This document shows positions 7,635 through 15,757 of a DNA stretch of 23,317 nucleotides, piece by piece. The notes beneath the pieces were generated by a model. That model saw nothing but the letters and a program-made list of their open reading frames with translations. It was not told the DNA's origin and ran no database searches. The first letter of the stretch is position 1. Each line of letters begins with the position of its first letter. Made by a program: the position numbers and the translations under genes. The DNA is from Candidatus Omnitrophota bacterium (lineage in GTDB: Bacteria; Omnitrophota; Gorgyraeia; Gygaellales; Profunditerraquicolaceae). The stretch covers positions 1,003-24,319 of the forward strand of contig JAQUAP010000009.1 in assembly GCA_028687205.1 (NCBI GenBank), written 5' to 3'.

Positions 7635-8066
7635 TTATTTTGCCGGAGCTGGTTGAGCAGCTGGCGCTGGTTTAGTAGTGACCTCTGAAAGAAAAGCCTT
7701 ACCCCAACCGATAAGCTTGCCATCATCAAAAACAAGCGGCGTTAAATTAGCTTCTTCAACCGCGCAATTACCACTGTTCAGGCTAGTAACATAATATACT
7801 ACTTCCAGCGTCCTGCCTGCGGTTTCAACCGTTTCTGTGCGATAAGGGGTGCTTATTTTAATCCGGGGAGGATTTTTTAAAGTCGTATGGTCACAATTAT
7901 AAACACTGATCCTGGAGCCCATAATACCGAGCGCTTCCGACCTGCCCATGCCGCGCGAAAGATGCACCAGATTCATACTGTTATTTGCGGCCAGATCAGA
8001 AGTTGTCATTGTCGCGCACCCGCTCAACAATAACGCCATAACCAATCCAAATCCTAACTTTTTCAT
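7635..8066 (-). CDS. Small outer-membrane-type lipoprotein (DUF3192-like)
   Basis: A 143-residue protein with a lipobox LLSGC (lipidated Cys17) after MKKLGFGLVMALL. The mature part has LSRGMGRSEALGIMG, the helix found in SmpA/OmlA-fold lipoproteins, then strands carrying RTETVETAGRTLEVVYYV and LTPLVFDDGKLIGWG, which recall DUF3192 lipoproteins; this is a memory-based match. The C-terminus is an Ala/Pro linker (PAPAAQPAPAK) that stops at TAA 7635. After this stop the same frame stays open for 23 codons with protein-like content (see findings), so the gene may be truncated relative to an ancestor. It has a strong ribosome site (AAAAGGAGAA). Residue 18 is Ala, compatible with outer-membrane sorting. 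Role unknown, possibly envelope maintenance. Confidence 0.78.
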   Translation of the reverse strand: MKKLGFGLVMALLLSGCATMTTSDLAANNSMNLVHLSRGMGRSEALGIMGSRISVYNCDHTTLKNPPRIKISTPYRTETVETAGRTLEVVYYVTSLNSGNCAVEEANLTPLVFDDGKLIGWGKAFLSEVTTKPAPAAQPAPAK

Positions 8067-8104
8067 AGCTTCTCCTTTTTTATCTGCCGGGGTTTTTGCA
8101 GAGG

Positions 8105-9490
8105 TCAGCGTTTAGGGGCAGTAAAACGGCTGAATAACTCATCTAAGAACTTATACGCCATGCCGATCTCTTCATCGGTAATGTAAAGCGATGGGGCTAA
8201 GGTAAAGGCGTTCTTAAAATAACCCCCGACATCCAGCACTAAACCGTATTTCTTCCCTTTGTATTCCAGGCCGCCATCAAGCCCTGCCTGGAATATCTCA
8301 TCCACCAGCCGCCGGTTCGGCGTAATGCCGTCTTTCTCGCAAACCTCAATACGCAGAGCCAGGCCCAGCCCCGAGACATCCCCAATCTCTCTATATTTTT
8401 TCTGAAGCTTCTTAAGCACGGCCAGGAACTTCTTACCGCTGCTATTGATACGCGCAGCCAGTGCTTTATCCTGGAGTATCTTCATCACTTCCAGCCCCGG
8501 GGTGGTCCCCATGGGATTTGATGCAAATGTCGAATGCGTAGACCCCGGCGGGAAAGCCTTTGGCTTAACAAGCTCTTCTTTTGCCCAAAATCCCGACAAG
8601 GGGTTCATGCCATTGGTAAGCGACTTGCCAAAGACCAGGACATCGGGCTTGACGCCGAAATGCTCAAGCCCCCAGAAGCGCCCTGTCCGGTAAAAGCCCA
8701 TCTGCATCTCATCATCAACCAGGTAAATCTTAAATTGGTCGAGGATCTTCTTAAGCTTCCTGAAATAATCCGGCGGCGGGACAATATAACCGCCTGTGCC
8801 CTGGATAGGTTCAAGATAAAAAGCCGCGAATTCGCATTCGCCGGTCTTGGTATCGACAACCGAATTATATTCTGTTTCAAATAACCTCTCGAATTGAGTT
8901 ACGCAATAATATCCGCAGGAGCCAAAGCGCTTGCCATAATGGCAGCGGAAACAATAAGGATAGGGAATAAATTGCGCCCGGTTGGAAAAATGGCCGTAGG
9001 GTTTCCTGTAGCGGTAGCTTGAGGTGATCTCCGAGGCGCCAAGGGTCCTGCCATGATAACCCCCTTGAAACGCGAAGAATAGGGTCTTGCCCGTTGCCTT
9101 ACGGATGAGTTTAATGCTGTCTTCAATAGCCTGAGACCCGCCCACATTAAAATGCACCCTGCCTTTTTCCCGGAATGACTTCTGCATCTGCCTGGAAATG
9201 GCGGCGGAGAGTTCGATTTTCTCCCGGTGCAAATACTGACTGGCTATCTGCGGCAGGTGGTCAAGCTGCTTCCTGACCGCATCATTCACCCGTTTATTCC
9301 TATAGCCTAAATTTACCGCCGAATACCACATTTGCAGGTCAAGGTATGGCCTGCCGCTGTAATCATACAGGAATGACCCCTCGCATTCAGAGAAGATCTT
9401 CGGTTTTTTCAAATAATGGGCGGTATCGCCGTAAGAGCAATACCTGGATTCTTCAGCTAAAAGCCTTTTCTCTTCGTTAGTTTTTGTCAT
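8105..9490 (-). CDS. Class III PLP-dependent aminotransferase with four-Cys insertion
   Basis: A 461-residue fold-type I aminotransferase. Visible are the N-terminal DYSGRPYLDLQ strand, GSQAIEDSIKLIR at 118-130, QGGYHGRTLGA at 142-152, EPIQGTGGYIVPP at 227-239, the PLP-nitrogen Asp260 in LVDDEMQMGFYRTGRFW, the Schiff-base Lys289 in FGKSLTNGMNP and THSTFASNPMG at 318-328. Such enzymes move amino groups from 4-aminobutyrate, ornithine, diamines or amino sugars to keto acids; the donor cannot be fixed here. Residues 180-196 hold C-F-R-C then C-G-Y-Y-C, a four-cysteine cluster probably binding metal or forming a structural loop, seen in some archaeal and bacterial GABA-type transaminases. It follows the ManA-like gene with a 1-bp gap, so it belongs to the same operon. 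Confidence 0.88.
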   Translation of the reverse strand: MTKTNEEKRLLAEESRYCSYGDTAHYLKKPKIFSECEGSFLYDYSGRPYLDLQMWYSAVNLGYRNKRVNDAVRKQLDHLPQIASQYLHREKIELSAAISRQMQKSFREKGRVHFNVGGSQAIEDSIKLIRKATGKTLFFAFQGGYHGRTLGASEITSSYRYRKPYGHFSNRAQFIPYPYCFRCHYGKRFGSCGYYCVTQFERLFETEYNSVVDTKTGECEFAAFYLEPIQGTGGYIVPPPDYFRKLKKILDQFKIYLVDDEMQMGFYRTGRFWGLEHFGVKPDVLVFGKSLTNGMNPLSGFWAKEELVKPKAFPPGSTHSTFASNPMGTTPGLEVMKILQDKALAARINSSGKKFLAVLKKLQKKYREIGDVSGLGLALRIEVCEKDGITPNRRLVDEIFQAGLDGGLEYKGKKYGLVLDVGGYFKNAFTLAPSLYITDEEIGMAYKFLDELFSRFTAPKR

Positions 9491-9491
9491 A

Positions 9492-10616
9492 TTATTTATC
9501 CGTGTTTGTAGGTATTTTCATGCTGATACGAAGCGCGCGGTTTTTATTCACTTCGTCAATACCCCTGATTAAGTAATCTCCGGCGCTAGCCGGGATAAGC
9601 AGTGAACTCCCCTTGTGCAAGTGAATAAGCCAATCTTTTTTTAAAGACATGATCTCAAGTATCCCGTCGATCCCCATTAATACCTCAAATGTTCTACGAT
9701 TATCAAGCTTAACCGGATTATCGTCTAAACCGGCCCGTATACGCTCAACCTTTAAGGCATTGCGCGTTACCACTGAATCAAGCCCTTTAGTTAACATCGC
9801 TTCCCATTTACCTTTACATTCTTTTTTCAATGTGGCGCTCTGGTTAAATTTAAAATCAATCGAAGTCAGCCCTTTCTTAATGTGCATCGGCCTCTGCCGG
9901 AGAAAATCATACACGCGGTAAGTCAAGTCGCTGGATTCGGCGATTTCAACCGCGACCGACCCCCCTGTCCAGCAATGCAAGACGCCGGAAGGTATATGGA
10001 ATATCTCCCCCGGAGAGACATGGATCTTATGCAGTAAACCAAGGATATTCTCTCCCCTGCTGATAGCGGTCTCAAACTCCTTGCGGCTTACCTTATCCTT
10101 TAAGCCCATATATAAGACACACTCTGAGTCTTCATGCAGGTCAATGACTATGAATACTTCTTCTTTCCCCGGATCCTCTTCGCCTAACGCCTTGGCAATT
10201 TTATGCGAAGGATGCAAATGAACCGACATGTGCTGGCGCACATCAATAAACTTAACTAATACGGGAAAATCCTGCCCAAAATGTTCCACGATAGTATCCC
10301 CCAAGATCAGCCTGGCTAATTGCCTGTCCTTGAGTATATCCTTAAGGGTAAAGATCCTGTTATCCGGCATGAGGATACGCGAAGAAAATTTCTTATGCCC
10401 GGAGACTTCCCAGGATTCGGCTGCAACCGGCGTGTCCTTATCATAAAACATACCCTTCATGGCGTAGAGATAATGCCCGCCCCAGATATAATTAGCAAAA
10501 TTCCCCTCTATAAATTTAATCGGAAATTTAGTCAAAAAATCTACGTCTTTGCGGCTGAGGCTCAAGCTACGCGGCTCTAATCTCTGGTTAACGGTATTGG
10601 TATTTTCAATGCCCAT
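9492..10616 (-). CDS. Mannose-6-phosphate isomerase-like cupin enzyme (type I family)
   Basis: A 374-residue protein with the class I phosphomannose isomerase pattern. ESWEVSGH marks the first strand block. QHMSVHLHPS supplies the Q-x(n)-H metal ligands. GKEEVFIVID corresponds to the family's K-T-E-x-W-Y strand with Glu ligand. PGEIFHIPSGVLHCWTGG carries the last His, and EIAESSDLTYRVYDF is the signature substrate-binding strand of the family. It should interconvert mannose-6-phosphate and fructose-6-phosphate with Zn2+, feeding GDP-mannose or glycan synthesis. The N-terminal 30 residues and the C-terminal cupin are somewhat divergent, so a related hexose-phosphate isomerase is possible. The start overlaps the end of the upstream RmlD-fusion gene by 11 bp, which indicates translational coupling. 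Confidence 0.85.
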   Translation of the reverse strand: MGIENTNTVNQRLEPRSLSLSRKDVDFLTKFPIKFIEGNFANYIWGGHYLYAMKGMFYDKDTPVAAESWEVSGHKKFSSRILMPDNRIFTLKDILKDRQLARLILGDTIVEHFGQDFPVLVKFIDVRQHMSVHLHPSHKIAKALGEEDPGKEEVFIVIDLHEDSECVLYMGLKDKVSRKEFETAISRGENILGLLHKIHVSPGEIFHIPSGVLHCWTGGSVAVEIAESSDLTYRVYDFLRQRPMHIKKGLTSIDFKFNQSATLKKECKGKWEAMLTKGLDSVVTRNALKVERIRAGLDDNPVKLDNRRTFEVLMGIDGILEIMSLKKDWLIHLHKGSSLLIPASAGDYLIRGIDEVNKNRALRISMKIPTNTDK

Positions 10617-12042
10617 GGACAGCTTTCTCCTTAGATGTTTTTTGTTTCAGCAGCATAAAACGGACCCCTTCTTTAAAAGGCCTTGGGGTATCCACATTCA
10701 CCATATGCGTATTAAGCGGCTTGGCTGCGACGCCGGTCTGCTCAACTCCGGTAATAGGGTAAGAAAAAACATGGCCGGTCAGCTCATTGCGCGCCGCGGC
10801 GATTTGCTCGGCCATTTCCTGTTTATTTAACCCTTCCGGGCCGTTGGTTTGATATATACCGCTGCTTTCATAATCAAGAAGCTTCAATAATGTCCTGGCA
10901 GCATCTTCAAGCAGGAGCGGGTGCTTAATCTGGACATTATCCGCTTTCAGCGGCTCAGGATTGTCTAAACTGACAATAAGTTTGCTCACGGATGTTTTTT
11001 TATCGCCTGGCCCGTTATAGCCGTAAAGGGCGCCAAAGCGTACGACTAAGGCATCGGGAAAACTCTTTAAAGAAACCTGCTCGCCCTCTAACTTTGTGCG
11101 CCCGTAATAATTAATCGGCCTAGCTGGCGAATCCGACCCATAGGGGCCTGAACTTCCGTCAAACACATACTCGCTGGATATATAAACGAACTTGCAATCT
11201 TTGGCGTAGCGGGCGAGGCTGGAAACCGCATCAACATTCAATGCCCGCGCCCTCTCTCTTTCTTTTTCAGCTACATCCGCATCGGCTTCTCCCGCAATAT
11301 AGACAACGACATCAAACCCGGAATGGCCGGAAAAATATTGCTTAATTTCTTCTCCGGAGGTAACGTCTAATTTATCAAAACCTAAAGCAGCTGCTTTACT
11401 GAAACCCGTGCCCCTGACAGACTTATATTCCCGGCTAAAAAGCTGATAGACCGCGCTTCCCAGCAGGGAGGTCGCGCCGATGATCAACACCGATTTATCG
11501 CGCTTATTTACCTGCGGTAGTTTTTCGGAAAGGATGAATTGCAAAGAGGCGGCGAGCTGCGGAATTTTCTCTAATTGACGAAATCCGTCAAGGGTAGTCA
11601 TACCCAACATAGGCAGAGACGATTTTTTTACAATGTCTTGCAGCAGCTCTACCAGCCGTTTATCCCCGGCAAACTCTTCTAAAGATGTAATAACCAGCAA
11701 TATTTTCTCTCTCTTATTTCCTAAAACAGTGACTACTTCTGCGAGGCGCTTCTCTGGCTGGCTGCCAGAAATATTTATGAATTGCCTGGCATCTATCCGA
11801 AGGACTTCCTTTATCGCCTGCCCTGAGGCGTCATGGCAGAATTTATTGACCGTTGCAGTAATTATTCCTTTTTCAGCCTGTTCTTCAGCTATAAAAACAG
11901 CGTTATTGAATCTGGAGAGCAGGCTGATAGCGCGCTCAACATCAGCTCCAAACAACGCTGCTAAGGGTTGTAAATTACCGGTTTCTAAAGGACTAATGCC
12001 CGATCCCGGATACTGGCTTAATGCGTCATTAACGTTCGACAT
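10606..12042 (-). CDS. Degenerate Clp-like AAA+ domain fused to RmlD-like NAD(P)-dependent reductase
   Basis: A 478-residue two-domain protein. Residues about 185-465 are an extended SDR of the RmlD (dTDP-4-dehydrorhamnose reductase) type: nucleotide-binding IIGATSLLGSAV at 187-198, the D-V strand at 226-227, YISSEYVFDG at 287-296, the catalytic Y-x-x-x-K (Tyr313, Lys317 in YYGRTKLEGE) and VVRFGALYG at 333-341. Residues about 25-177 look like the first AAA+ module of ClpB/ClpC by shape: FGADVERAISLLSR, an empty Walker A position (AEEQAEKGII), LLVITSLEEF in place of Walker B, and MTTLDGFRQLEK matching the G-A-T-T-L-D-E-Y-R-K segment. GKT and the D-E pair are lost, so ATP hydrolysis is unlikely. 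It opens the sugar operon behind a candidate promoter. Nucleotide-sugar reduction is the best guess. Confidence 0.82.
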   Translation of the reverse strand: MSNVNDALSQYPGSGISPLETGNLQPLAALFGADVERAISLLSRFNNAVFIAEEQAEKGIITATVNKFCHDASGQAIKEVLRIDARQFINISGSQPEKRLAEVVTVLGNKREKILLVITSLEEFAGDKRLVELLQDIVKKSSLPMLGMTTLDGFRQLEKIPQLAASLQFILSEKLPQVNKRDKSVLIIGATSLLGSAVYQLFSREYKSVRGTGFSKAAALGFDKLDVTSGEEIKQYFSGHSGFDVVVYIAGEADADVAEKERERARALNVDAVSSLARYAKDCKFVYISSEYVFDGSSGPYGSDSPARPINYYGRTKLEGEQVSLKSFPDALVVRFGALYGYNGPGDKKTSVSKLIVSLDNPEPLKADNVQIKHPLLLEDAARTLLKLLDYESSGIYQTNGPEGLNKQEMAEQIAAARNELTGHVFSYPITGVEQTGVAAKPLNTHMVNVDTPRPFKEGVRFMLLKQKTSKEKAVHGH

Positions 12043-12078
12043 AATTTCTAGTTTATGCGGGATAAAATATATTGTACT

Positions 12079-12106
12079 ATTTTACAATAAATAAGCGTTT
12101 AGTCAA
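12079..12106 (-). promoter_or_regulatory. Candidate promoter of the sugar-related operon
   Basis: On the minus strand TTGACT (12106-12101, 5 of 6) is followed after 16 bp by TAAAAT (12084-12079, 5 of 6), some 35 bp before the ATG at 12042. It lies in the 79-bp gap after the membrane-protein gene, where the sequence turns AT-rich. It would drive the fusion gene, the ManA-like gene, the aminotransferase and perhaps the two genes beyond. Confidence 0.5.
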
Positions 12107-12121
12107 GGAGTCCCTCGTGGA

Positions 12122-12649
12122 TCACCGGCCCTTAAGCTGGCCGGGCTTAATAGACTTAAACAAACCGACTAACCCCATGCCAAGATACCCGTAAAGTAAA
12201 AGCCATAATCCGGGCATAATGCTTACCCGCATGACCGTTTTATCCAGATTAGTGGTCTTTAGCTTATAGGCGCCCACCGCAAAAATCAGCACGCCGATAA
12301 TCCCCAGCGCAAGGTTAAACCATCTATTCTCTTTAAGAAAAACGCAGGCGCAAGCCAGCAATACCGCTAAAAGCGGCACTCCCCAGATTAACCAGCTTTT
12401 CTTATCAACATCCTTTACCCCGGGATTAAAAAGCTGGAGAACCTGGACCATAAACTGGGAATCTGAACGATTGGCAAGTATAGGCACCTGGAAGCCGCTT
12501 ACCTCCATAAATGAGGTATCCTGCTTCACGTTGAACATCTTGAATATTGTACCCGTTACCGGAGAATTAATATTGAACCAGGGAAGAAAAAACGAGACAA
12601 AAATAACGCAGGCAAATAAAACCACTAAAATTAGGGGTATATTCCTCAT
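12122..12649 (-). CDS. Four-helix inner-membrane protein, unknown function
   Basis: A 175-residue protein with four hydrophobic segments at about residues 5-24, 86-103, 110-127 and 142-163. A polar loop of some 60 residues between the first two (NSPVTGTIF to KDVDKKS) should lie on the periplasmic side, given the basic C-terminus (KSIKPGQLKGR) in the cytoplasm. The FFLPWF element after helix 1 is common in small membrane proteins of unknown role. I do not recognise a family. The ribosome site (AAAGGAGGG) is strong. It starts 13 bp after the GDT1 gene and is almost surely cotranscribed with it. Confidence 0.75.
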   Translation of the reverse strand: MRNIPLILVVLFACVIFVSFFLPWFNINSPVTGTIFKMFNVKQDTSFMEVSGFQVPILANRSDSQFMVQVLQLFNPGVKDVDKKSWLIWGVPLLAVLLACACVFLKENRWFNLALGIIGVLIFAVGAYKLKTTNLDKTVMRVSIMPGLWLLLYGYLGMGLVGLFKSIKPGQLKGR

Positions 12650-12662
12650 TTGGCCCTCCTTT

Positions 12663-12935
12663 CTAGACCTTGCCCAGGAACATCAAGACGCCTATGGCGA
12701 CAAAGAGCGACGCGCCGACATACCTTATTATCTCCGGCCTGATATATTTACTCAAGGCCGCGCCTATCAATACGGAGATAGCCGTGACTAAAATATACCC
12801 CGCCATAGACCCCAACAACACCGTTAAAGGCTTGCCGGATTTAGCAGCCATGCTTATCCCGACCAGCTGGGTTTTATCGGCAAGCTCGGCTATAAATATC
12901 GCCGAAAAAGTCGCAAAAAATATCCTCCAATCCAT
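12663..12935 (-). CDS. GDT1/TMEM165-type (UPF0016) half-size cation transporter
   Basis: A 90-residue membrane protein with three hydrophobic segments. Helix 1 carries FIAELADKTQL (residues 14-24), the E-x-G-D-[KR]-[TS] signature of UPF0016 with Ala at the Gly position. The family moves Mn2+ or Ca2+ (bacterial members export Mn2+). The canonical protein has two such repeats; this one has a single repeat, as in many bacteria, so it must pair with itself or with a second half-gene. No second copy is visible in the window. The ribosome site is strong (AAAGGAGGAG) and a near-consensus promoter sits just upstream, so the gene and its downstream membrane-protein partner form a two-gene unit. Confidence 0.85.
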   Translation of the reverse strand: MDWRIFFATFSAIFIAELADKTQLVGISMAAKSGKPLTVLLGSMAGYILVTAISVLIGAALSKYIRPEIIRYVGASLFVAIGVLMFLGKV

Positions 12936-12956
12936 ATCCTCTCCTCCTTTAGCCTA

Positions 12957-12985
12957 ATTATAGGCGCAATACCTCAATATATCAA
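12957..12985 (-). promoter_or_regulatory. Near-consensus sigma70 promoter for the GDT1-like gene
   Basis: On the minus strand TTGATA (12985-12980, 5 of 6) precedes a perfect TATAAT (12962-12957) with optimal 17-bp spacing. It fills the 52-bp gap between the MFS stop and the GDT1-like start, leaving a leader of about 15 bases that contains the ribosome site. No riboswitch-sized leader (for example for Mn2+) is present. Confidence 0.6.
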
Positions 12986-12987
12986 TC

Positions 12988-14199
12988 CTATTTTGCAGCC
13001 TCTTTGCGCAAAACAAAGAAAACCGGGATAGCCGCTATTTCAATGAAAATGCTGATAAGAATAACCGCAGGTAGCGAGTTTTCATACAGCAATCCGACAA
13101 GGGCGCTGCCGATAAAAATCGCGAGGCCGTAAGCCGTATTAAATATCCCATAGCCTGTCCCTCTTTTCTCTAAAGGCGCCAGGTCGGCGATGGCGGAGCG
13201 CATAATCGTCTCGTGGCACCCCATAACAATGCCCCAGATGACCGCACCGGCTAAACATAAGGAAAACTTCGTCGAAAAGACAAAAGCAGGTATAAATAAT
13301 GAAAGTACCGGGATGACGATCAAGGTAGTCAAGCCGGACTTTTCGTTATTACGCCGCGTTTTAAAAATATCGTAGGCCTTGCCGATCGCCAGAGCCGCTA
13401 CGGCATCCACTCCCATGGCTAAAGCGTAAAATAGAGGGATTTGCGCGTCAGTTAACACGCGCGTAACTTTAAAGTGGTAACCGATTAAGGCGAAATTAGC
13501 AAAACCAAGCGTAGTAACAAAAGTGAAAAACGTATAAATCCAAAAGACTCTGCTTAATTTGTCTGTTTCGCGGCTTTTGACTATGGAGCGCTCTAAGACC
13601 TGCGGGTCGGGTACGCGGCGCCAGGCAAGATAAACGCAGAGCATCACTAAAACCAACGGGATCCAAAGCAATGCGTACCCCTGCTGATAATCTCCTACGC
13701 CCCTGTCTCCTTTACCCAGCAGCACAAAAAGTACGGTAAAAATTAAAGGGCCGCTGATCGCCCCGACCTGATCAAGCACCTCAGCTATCGCAAAACCAAA
13801 ACCTGTACCTACCTGCTTGGTAGCCTGTGAAAGGATGGTATCTCTTGCCGGGCTGCGCAGGGCCTTGCCTAATCTTTCCATGACAATAAAAATAACCGCG
13901 ACCTGCCATATTCCGGCGAGAGAAAGTAAAGGCACGCTCACCAGCATCCCATAACCCAGGAAAGTAAATAGCCAATAAGCTTTGGTCTTATCGGCAAAAT
14001 AACCTGAGGCCAGGCGGATCGCATAGCCTAAAAACTCTGCGATTCCCGCGACTACCCCTACGATGACGGCATTGGCACCTAACGTCTTAAGGTATGGGCC
14101 GTTAACGCTGCGCGCCCCCTCATAGACGATGTCGCCGAAAAGGCTGACCAGGCCGAAAAGCAGGATCAGTTGGAATGCGGTTTTCTTTTGATTAGCCAT
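12988..14199 (-). CDS. MFS transporter
   Basis: A 403-residue membrane protein with about 12 hydrophobic segments. After the second segment comes YFADKTKAYW, at the place of the MFS loop 2-3 motif. Helix 4 carries VMERLGKALRSPARDTILSQA, whose R-x-G-[KR]-[AG]-x-R-x-x-x-R-D core is typical of multidrug/fosmidomycin-like or unknown-substrate MFS exporters. A central hydrophilic linker falls near residues 194-213 (RRVPDPQVLERSIVKSRETD). The substrate is not predictable. Its ATG comes 1 base after the stop of the upstream four-helix membrane protein, so the two are coupled. Confidence 0.88.
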   Translation of the reverse strand: MANQKKTAFQLILLFGLVSLFGDIVYEGARSVNGPYLKTLGANAVIVGVVAGIAEFLGYAIRLASGYFADKTKAYWLFTFLGYGMLVSVPLLSLAGIWQVAVIFIVMERLGKALRSPARDTILSQATKQVGTGFGFAIAEVLDQVGAISGPLIFTVLFVLLGKGDRGVGDYQQGYALLWIPLVLVMLCVYLAWRRVPDPQVLERSIVKSRETDKLSRVFWIYTFFTFVTTLGFANFALIGYHFKVTRVLTDAQIPLFYALAMGVDAVAALAIGKAYDIFKTRRNNEKSGLTTLIVIPVLSLFIPAFVFSTKFSLCLAGAVIWGIVMGCHETIMRSAIADLAPLEKRGTGYGIFNTAYGLAIFIGSALVGLLYENSLPAVILISIFIEIAAIPVFFVLRKEAAK

Positions 14200-14200
14200 C

Positions 14201-14704
14201 TTAAGGGCTTTTTGGCCTGCTGCGGAAAAATAATCCGCTGATCTTCCCTTTTCCCAGCACCCTGCCTAATTCCCTTATGCCAAAAAAAGGTATAAAAATA
14301 ATGAATACGATCAGCGTCTTAGCAAGCCAGATATAGGAAAAGTCGCCGGTAAACCTGGGGATGATCGCGGCAGGATTGCCGGCTTGCAGTAAGGTGCGGA
14401 TCATTACCTCGATGACAGCCAGGATCATCACGCATATTGTAAAGAGGAATGACTTATAAAGAGTAGGGACGATCAAGGGCTTATCTTCAAATCCCTGGCC
14501 TATGTGGAGATGTTCTGCGATTAATATGACTTTAGCCAATATCAGGCCGTTTATCAGGCTGATCCCATAATGCGCATAACTGATCTCATAATGGGCCAGG
14601 ATTAATCTTGTGTAGTTGGCAAAGACGCTGAGGAATAAAGTTATATAGAGCACATTGACCCAATAGCTTTTAAATACGTCCCAGATCTTCTCTTTTATTC
14701 CCAT
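14201..14704 (-). CDS. Four-helix inner-membrane protein, unknown function
   Basis: A 167-residue protein with four hydrophobic segments (about 14-34, 46-65, 83-103, 128-147) and basic ends (MGIKEK; SRPKSP). Helix 2 is followed by LIAEHLHIGQGFEDKPLIVP, a conserved-looking polar loop with His and Glu. The loop around 106-122 carries Arg and Pro residues. I do not recall a named function. It lies between the amidohydrolase gene (29 bp upstream) and the MFS gene (1 bp downstream), which suggests an operon. It could be a helper of the transporter, but nothing in the sequence proves that. Confidence 0.76.
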   Translation of the reverse strand: MGIKEKIWDVFKSYWVNVLYITLFLSVFANYTRLILAHYEISYAHYGISLINGLILAKVILIAEHLHIGQGFEDKPLIVPTLYKSFLFTICVMILAVIEVMIRTLLQAGNPAAIIPRFTGDFSYIWLAKTLIVFIIFIPFFGIRELGRVLGKGKISGLFFRSRPKSP

Positions 14705-14733
14705 ATTAGAGGCAGTTTTTAATAGGTAAGAGC

Positions 14734-15714
14734 TCAGATATTTTTTAAACCAAGGACCCTTACCGCATTTTTATAGGCTATTTTTTCGAGGTCAGGCTTA
14801 TCCACAGGCAGATGCTTTAAGAAATCGACCGCGACTTTATGCGATTCATTCGGCCAGTCAACCGAAAATAATATATTTTCAACTCCGATCGTACCCAATG
14901 CACACTGTAAGGATGGCACCGAAAAATTGCCGCTTGTTGTTACGACCATGTTCTGTCTTATATAATCCGCCGGCTCCTTTTTTAGTTTTGCGGCTTTAGC
15001 ATAAGCTCTTAAACGGTTGTTTATCCTGTCAAGATTATAAGGTATCGATTCACCCAGGTGTCCCAGGATTATCGTAAGTTTCGGAAATCGGTCAAATATT
15101 CCTGCGGTCAGAAGGCGCATGAAATGGCAGCTGGCGTCTATCATGAATCCCCATTCAGGGCCGCCCAATTCCTCTCTTCCTTTAAAATACGTCTCCATTA
15201 CTGAAGGAAGAGGAAAATGCGGGTGTAAATATATCGGCGCGTTGTGCGCCTCGGCGCATTCAAGGATCGGCCAATATTTTTCGTTATCAAGAAATTCGCC
15301 CTCCATATTTCCGCATATGAACCCTCCCACGAAACCAAGCTTATCCAGCGCACGTTCAAATTCCTTGACCGCCGCCTTGGGGTCTGCGAGAGGTAGCGCC
15401 GCAAATGCCCTAAACCTGGAAGGATATTTCTCGATGGCCTTCGCTGCTTCGTCATTTGCTCCGCTCATTATTAAAACAGATGTTTTAGCGTCCGGGATCT
15501 GGGCGAAGGAAAACGAAAGCACCTGCATATCCACTCCGGCATCATCCATAGCTGCTATACGCCCTTCTCCTAAATCCAGATTTGCCTCATTTACATCTTC
15601 TCCTATAATCTCGGTTGACGTCTGCATAGTGTATTTAGCCCAGGCAGGCATACTCCCTCCAAGGCTCAATGCGTCTTTAGTGTAAAAACCTTCTTCCAGA
15701 GCTATGATCTTCAT
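14734..15714 (-). CDS. Amidohydrolase-2 family enzyme, gamma-resorcylate decarboxylase-like
   Basis: A 326-residue TIM-barrel enzyme of the ACMSD/aromatic decarboxylase branch of amidohydrolases. Metal or catalytic residues visible are Glu8 (IALEEGF), His164 (IYLHPH), His219 (LGHLGE) and Asp286 (FSVDWP). This E...H...H...D set, with no H-x-H on strand 1, is what is known for 2,6-dihydroxybenzoate and 5-carboxyvanillate decarboxylases and relatives. It could therefore decarboxylate an aromatic acid, or hydrate/hydrolyse a related cyclic compound. Length matches the family. The ribosome site is strong (AAAAAGGAGA). It lies upstream of the four-helix protein and the MFS transporter, so a catabolic plus transport unit is plausible but inferred. 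Confidence 0.87.
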   Translation of the reverse strand: MKIIALEEGFYTKDALSLGGSMPAWAKYTMQTSTEIIGEDVNEANLDLGEGRIAAMDDAGVDMQVLSFSFAQIPDAKTSVLIMSGANDEAAKAIEKYPSRFRAFAALPLADPKAAVKEFERALDKLGFVGGFICGNMEGEFLDNEKYWPILECAEAHNAPIYLHPHFPLPSVMETYFKGREELGGPEWGFMIDASCHFMRLLTAGIFDRFPKLTIILGHLGESIPYNLDRINNRLRAYAKAAKLKKEPADYIRQNMVVTTSGNFSVPSLQCALGTIGVENILFSVDWPNESHKVAVDFLKHLPVDKPDLEKIAYKNAVRVLGLKNI

Positions 15715-15757
15715 GATTATCTCCTTTTTCTATACTATTAAATTACTCCGAAATTGC

